From Pseudomonadota bacterium (GTDB taxonomy: Bacteria > Pseudomonadota > Gammaproteobacteria > Enterobacterales > Enterobacteriaceae), in contig JAEYFY010000391.1 of assembly GCA_023454395.1 (NCBI GenBank), positions 1-8,754 on the forward strand: a DNA stretch of 8,754 nucleotides, given 5' to 3'. The translations under genes and the position numbers were made by a program. A model generated the notes under the pieces. That model was given only the letters and a program-made list of their open reading frames with translations. It made no database searches and was not told the origin of the DNA. Positions 6,081 to 8,754 of this stretch are shown here, one piece after another (the first letter of the stretch is position 1; every line of letters starts with the position of its first letter).

Positions 6081-6938
6081 TTAGTTTGTTTCTTTAATAC
6101 TGTATAAATTTTTCCGATAACTATTTGGTGTCAGCGAAGTTATTTTCTTAAATGTCTTAATAAATAAACTTGGACTGCTGTAACCCGCATCAAAAGCAAT
6201 ATCTGTTATCGAATAGTTTGTAATTTCCAATTGTTTTTTCGCAAAATTAATTCGAATATCATGAATAATTTGCATCGGTGTTTTATCGTAATAACGCCGA
6301 GTTGCTCGGGTTAAATATTCTTGTGATTTCCCGGATAACATCACCATATTAACCAATGCATTTTCACCAAATTTTTGTTTGTCATGCATCTCGCTTACAG
6401 TGTCTTTCAGCCATAAGGGAATATCGTCTTGTGTTCTATTTTCTCGATGGTGTCGTAATCTATTCACCACATTAAAGGTGACAATTTCAATAAATTCATT
6501 AAATTCAGTATGGCGGAAGTTCAGGGAGCCAATAACCGATTCAATATAGGACAGAAACTCATTTTTCAATTCATAAACTTGTGAAGCAATAAAATAAGAA
6601 GGCAATAACGAGAGATAATGTTTATCAAAAAAGGCTTTGCTAATTCCCACATTTAAAATGCGAGTTGCACCAAAATCATAAAAACTTTGATGATGAGAAC
6701 CTATGGGGATAAAAACAAAGTCACCCCGTTCTAATAAAATCTTTTTACCATTAATCTCTTGATAATAACGCCCTGTTAATACGATGGTGAATTCATAATA
6801 ATCATGCTGATGCAATCCACTGACACTTTCTGTTTTATTATAAATAAAGACATGAAAGTTTTTGCCATTAAATAGCTGATCTTCATAGACCATGCGTATT
6901 TCGCTTTGCGCTTTCAATGACTCCACCACGGTATTCAT
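6081..6938 (-). CDS. chbR: AraC-family transcriptional regulator of the chb operon, ChbR
   Basis: The protein has 285 residues, near E. coli ChbR (280). In E. coli, ChbR both represses and, with monoacetylchitobiose-6-phosphate, activates the chb operon together with CRP and against NagC. The N-terminal cupin-like sensing domain (about 20-105) includes [16 protein letters not shown] (41-56) with His43, His45 and Glu49, then [15 protein letters not shown] (69-83). The C-terminal AraC DNA-binding domain has two helix-turn-helix units. The first spans about 192-225 ([20 protein letters not shown]) and the second about 243-275, with the family hallmark [20 protein letters not shown] (244-263) and LTPNSYRK. 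The ATG at 6938 is one base after the chbA stop (TAAGATG), which suggests translational coupling. The upstream ribosome binding site is weak (GAGAAG). Gene order and protein match support the ChbR call over another AraC regulator. Confidence 0.94.
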   Translation of the reverse strand: MNTVVESLKAQSEIRMVYEDQLFNGKNFHVFIYNKTESVSGLHQHDYYEFTIVLTGRYYQEINGKKILLERGDFVFIPIGSHHQSFYDFGATRILNVGISKAFFDKHYLSLLPSYFIASQVYELKNEFLSYIESVIGSLNFRHTEFNEFIEIVTFNVVNRLRHHRENRTQDDIPLWLKDTVSEMHDKQKFGENALVNMVMLSGKSQEYLTRATRRYYDKTPMQIIHDIRINFAKKQLEITNYSITDIAFDAGYSSPSLFIKTFKKITSLTPNSYRKNLYSIKETN

Positions 6939-6939
6939 C

Positions 6940-7287
6940 TTATTTTATCTTCTCATGTAACTCGATTAATTCTGTCACTAACTCTCTGGCTAACATCGAG
7001 GTCATTAAATGATCTTGTGCGTGAACTAATACCAAACTGACTTTCGTTTTTCCTACACCTTGGTCATCACCAATTAAACGAGTCTGTATTTTATGTGCTT
7101 CATTTAATGCTTCGCGAGATTGTTCCATTAATTTTCTCGCGCCATCAAAATCACCTTCTTTGGCTTTTTTTAATGCACCATAAGCCACACTACGCGCTTG
7201 GCCTGAATTAATGATAAGCCCCATAATGATCTCTTCAAATTCATCATCGGTTGCACTGCTATCAACAGCATTTTCAATATCTAACAT
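6940..7287 (-). CDS. chbA: PTS N,N'-diacetylchitobiose-specific IIA component ChbA
   Basis: The protein has 115 residues, against 116 for E. coli ChbA. It is the cytoplasmic IIA protein of the lactose/chitobiose PTS family: it takes phosphate from HPr and passes it to ChbB. The protein is a three-helix unit that trimerises. [20 protein letters not shown] (24-43) and [16 protein letters not shown] (83-98) are family hallmarks. The phosphorylated residue should be His89, and Asp92 is the trimer metal site. The ATG at 7287 is chosen because GAGG of AAGAGGGA (7295-7298) lies 7 nt upstream. The adjacent ATG at 7290 would be only 4 nt away but cannot be ruled out and would add one Met. A longer in-frame start at 7332 would read through an intercistronic hairpin and is unlikely. 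chbR follows after one base, while chbC precedes with a gap of about 61 nt. Confidence 0.95.
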   Translation of the reverse strand: MLDIENAVDSSATDDEFEEIIMGLIINSGQARSVAYGALKKAKEGDFDGARKLMEQSREALNEAHKIQTRLIGDDQGVGKTKVSLVLVHAQDHLMTSMLARELVTELIELHEKIK

Positions 7288-7309
7288 CATATTCCCTCTT
7301 TGACACTGG

Positions 7310-7335
7310 CAAGTGCAGAGAAGCCTCTGCACTTG
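7310..7335 (-). repeat. Intercistronic hairpin between chbC and chbA
   Basis: CAAGTGCAGAG (7310-7320) and CTCTGCACTTG (7325-7335) form a perfect 11-bp stem closing a 4-nt loop. In the mRNA it begins 13 nt after the chbC stop and ends 11 nt before the chbA ribosome binding site. No U-tract follows on the minus strand, so it is not a standard terminator. A stable stem here could protect the upstream chbBC message from 3' exonucleases, be a processing site, or affect chbA initiation. That function is inferred; the pairing itself is plain in the sequence. Confidence 0.75.
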
Positions 7336-7348
7336 TGTTTTCTATCAC

Positions 7349-8707
7349 TTAAAATTTCAACGCATTAGCAATATCTTCTTCACTTTCTTCTTTTTCAATT
7401 TCAGTTTGCGCTTTATTTGAAATAATCACGAAAGGAAGATAAATCAGTGTGGCAACACCCAAGTTAAACAGTGCCAATAACAGTGCCGCAATACTACCGT
7501 TGGTATTAAAGAAGGCACCTAGCCCAGTTGGCATTGTCCACGGTGCAATATTTGTTACTGGTGGGATTATCCCTAAGTAATAAGCCGTCACCGTAATTGC
7601 AGCAAGAATAGGCTGAATAAGAATAAATGGAATAAACATCACTGGATTCATAATGACAGGTAGACCAAAAATAATCGGTTCATTAATTTGGAATAAACCT
7701 GCTGGTAATGCCAGTTTTGCCACTTGGCGATGATCAGCGCGACGAGATGCGATAAAGATAGCCAGAATAAGTCCCAGTGTTGCCCCTGTACCTCCTAAGA
7801 AGATAAAGGAATCTAACATTGGTTTCGCCCAGAGATGGAATGTTTTACCCGCTGCGAGTGCCGCTTCCACTGAACCGTATTCTGTATAAATTGAGACGTT
7901 CTCTAACGCCCAAGGCGTCATAATACCGCTATCAAGTGCAGCAAGGGCGAGTGAACCATGAATACCAAAGAACCACAGTAGAGAAGTGAAGATAACGTAA
8001 GCCCAACCAACCACAGATCCCATTGATGCTAATGGTGTTGAGATAGAATCTAAAATAATTTGATGGAAGTTCGTTTCATACGTCGCTAATCCCCACGAAA
8101 CAATCCCCATCACTGATAAGATAATAAAGCCCGGAATTAATGCAGAGAATGAACGCGAAACAGAAGCTGGCACGCTATCTGGTAAACGGATAACCCAGTT
8201 GCGACGCACAATAAAGGTAAACATTTCAGCTACAACAAGACCAATAATGATACCTGAAATAATATTTGCCCCGCCTAGCCAATTCGCGCCGACTGCATAA
8301 GCACCCGCTGCGTTATAAGGTGTTACTGTCATAAAGGCCGCAATAGAGAGTAAGCCTGCCGCAATCGGGTCAACTTTACGCTCTTCGGCTAATGCCATCC
8401 CGATAAAGAACGGTGCCATCAACGACATTATGCCCAATGTACCGTTATAGACATTCCCCCCTATGGCTTTAAAACCATTGAGTGTTTCTATTGTGGATGC
8501 ATCAAGGCGGATACCTAAAGAATAAAAGAAGGAGCCATCACCAAAACTAAGAAAAACGTTATTGATAAGTACAAACATTGCCCCTGCAAGGGTTAATGGC
8601 ATTAAACGAATAAAGCCATTTTTAATTGCATTAACGTGAGGTTGCTTTCCAATTTTAACCGCAAAAGGAAGGAGTACCTTTTCAAGTGAACCAATAAACT
8701 TACTCAT
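7349..8707 (-). CDS. chbC: PTS N,N'-diacetylchitobiose-specific IIC permease ChbC
   Basis: The protein has 452 residues, the same length as E. coli ChbC. It is the inner-membrane IIC component, which binds the disaccharide in the membrane and presents it to phospho-ChbB during transport. Many hydrophobic segments are visible, for example [15 protein letters not shown] (35-49), [14 protein letters not shown] (94-107), [19 protein letters not shown] (149-167), [14 protein letters not shown] (194-207), [11 protein letters not shown] (238-248) and [16 protein letters not shown] (358-373). In the glucose-superfamily IIC fold the substrate site uses a His and a Glu. These should be His250 in WFFGIHG and Glu343 in [10 protein letters not shown]. 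The acidic tail [15 protein letters not shown] (436-450) is cytoplasmic. The ATG at 8707 is preceded by AAGGG (8722-8718), a slightly distant ribosome binding site that overlaps the chbB stop. The first 12 nt upstream separate it from chbB. Confidence 0.95.
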   Translation of the reverse strand: MSKFIGSLEKVLLPFAVKIGKQPHVNAIKNGFIRLMPLTLAGAMFVLINNVFLSFGDGSFFYSLGIRLDASTIETLNGFKAIGGNVYNGTLGIMSLMAPFFIGMALAEERKVDPIAAGLLSIAAFMTVTPYNAAGAYAVGANWLGGANIISGIIIGLVVAEMFTFIVRRNWVIRLPDSVPASVSRSFSALIPGFIILSVMGIVSWGLATYETNFHQIILDSISTPLASMGSVVGWAYVIFTSLLWFFGIHGSLALAALDSGIMTPWALENVSIYTEYGSVEAALAAGKTFHLWAKPMLDSFIFLGGTGATLGLILAIFIASRRADHRQVAKLALPAGLFQINEPIIFGLPVIMNPVMFIPFILIQPILAAITVTAYYLGIIPPVTNIAPWTMPTGLGAFFNTNGSIAALLLALFNLGVATLIYLPFVIISNKAQTEIEKEESEEDIANALKF

Positions 8708-8719
8708 AGAAAAATACCC

Positions 8720-8754
8720 TTAAAATGCCGCTAATTGCTCGGCTTGCTGAAAAA
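8720..8754 (-). CDS. chbB: Partial 3' end of PTS chitobiose-specific IIB component ChbB
   Basis: Only the last codons are in the window: on the minus strand FQQAEQLAAF and then TAA at 8722-8720. The rest lies beyond the right edge. An Ala-rich tail of this kind resembles the end of IIB proteins of the lactose/chitobiose family (E. coli ChbB ends in an Ala/Lys-rich helix). The position, 12 nt ahead of chbC, is that of chbB in enterobacterial chb operons. ChbB would carry the phosphocysteine that receives phosphate from ChbA. Ten residues alone do not identify the family, so the call leans on gene order. The alternative minus frame that runs open into chbC has less typical residues. Confidence 0.6.
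   Translation of the reverse strand, partial: FQQAEQLAAF

Noticed and set aside
7291..7332. Upstream ATG for a 130-residue ChbA
   Set aside because: The added residues are encoded by the 3' part of a hairpin and have no counterpart in E. coli ChbA. The start at 7287 has a good AAGAGGGA and puts the active His at 89, as in E. coli.
1..8754. Mobile element, prophage, CRISPR, tRNA or toxin-antitoxin signals
   Set aside because: No transposase or integrase-like proteins, direct-repeat arrays or tRNA-like folds were found. The gene content is explained by ordinary chromosomal operons.

Overview
The window looks like chromosomal DNA from a low-GC enterobacterium. Proteus or a close relative in the Morganellaceae is the best guess. 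This rests on the AT-rich base composition, the enterobacterial chbBCARFG gene order and the enterobacterial style of the proteins. It is an inference, since no species marker is present. No tRNA, rRNA, insertion sequence, CRISPR array or integrase is visible.

Positions 1-2870, plus strand: the end of a probable operon coding for a cell-envelope module. The window opens in the last codons of a gene whose C-terminus matches the tail motif of FtsX/MacB/LolC-type ABC permeases. It overlaps a secreted SUMF1/formylglycine-generating-enzyme-like protein that lacks the two cysteines of true FGE. Two coiled-coil lipoproteins follow, the first with a cysteine-containing glycine-zipper hairpin, and then a strong intrinsic terminator. 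The combination of inner-membrane FtsX-type ABC transporter, periplasmic SUMF1-like protein and outer-membrane lipoprotein resembles the TagTSRQ module that activates type VI secretion in Pseudomonas. This is the most interesting part of the window, and the resemblance is a hypothesis.

Positions 2871-3630, plus strand: a very AT-rich promoter region, then a stand-alone gene for an Ail/Lom/OmpX-type eight-stranded outer-membrane barrel.

Positions 3661-8754, minus strand: the chitobiose utilisation operon in the order chbB (last codons only), chbC, chbA, chbR, chbF, chbG, ended by an intrinsic terminator. ChbB, ChbC and ChbA import and phosphorylate N,N'-diacetylchitobiose through the PTS. ChbG removes an acetyl group, giving both the inducer form and the preferred ChbF substrate. 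ChbF hydrolyses the 6-phosphate disaccharide, and ChbR (AraC family) senses the deacetylated sugar phosphate. The operon promoter lies upstream of chbB, outside the window. Two intercistronic elements stand out: a GC-containing hairpin between chbC and chbA, and a 24-bp AT-rich palindrome in an unusually long chbR-chbF gap.
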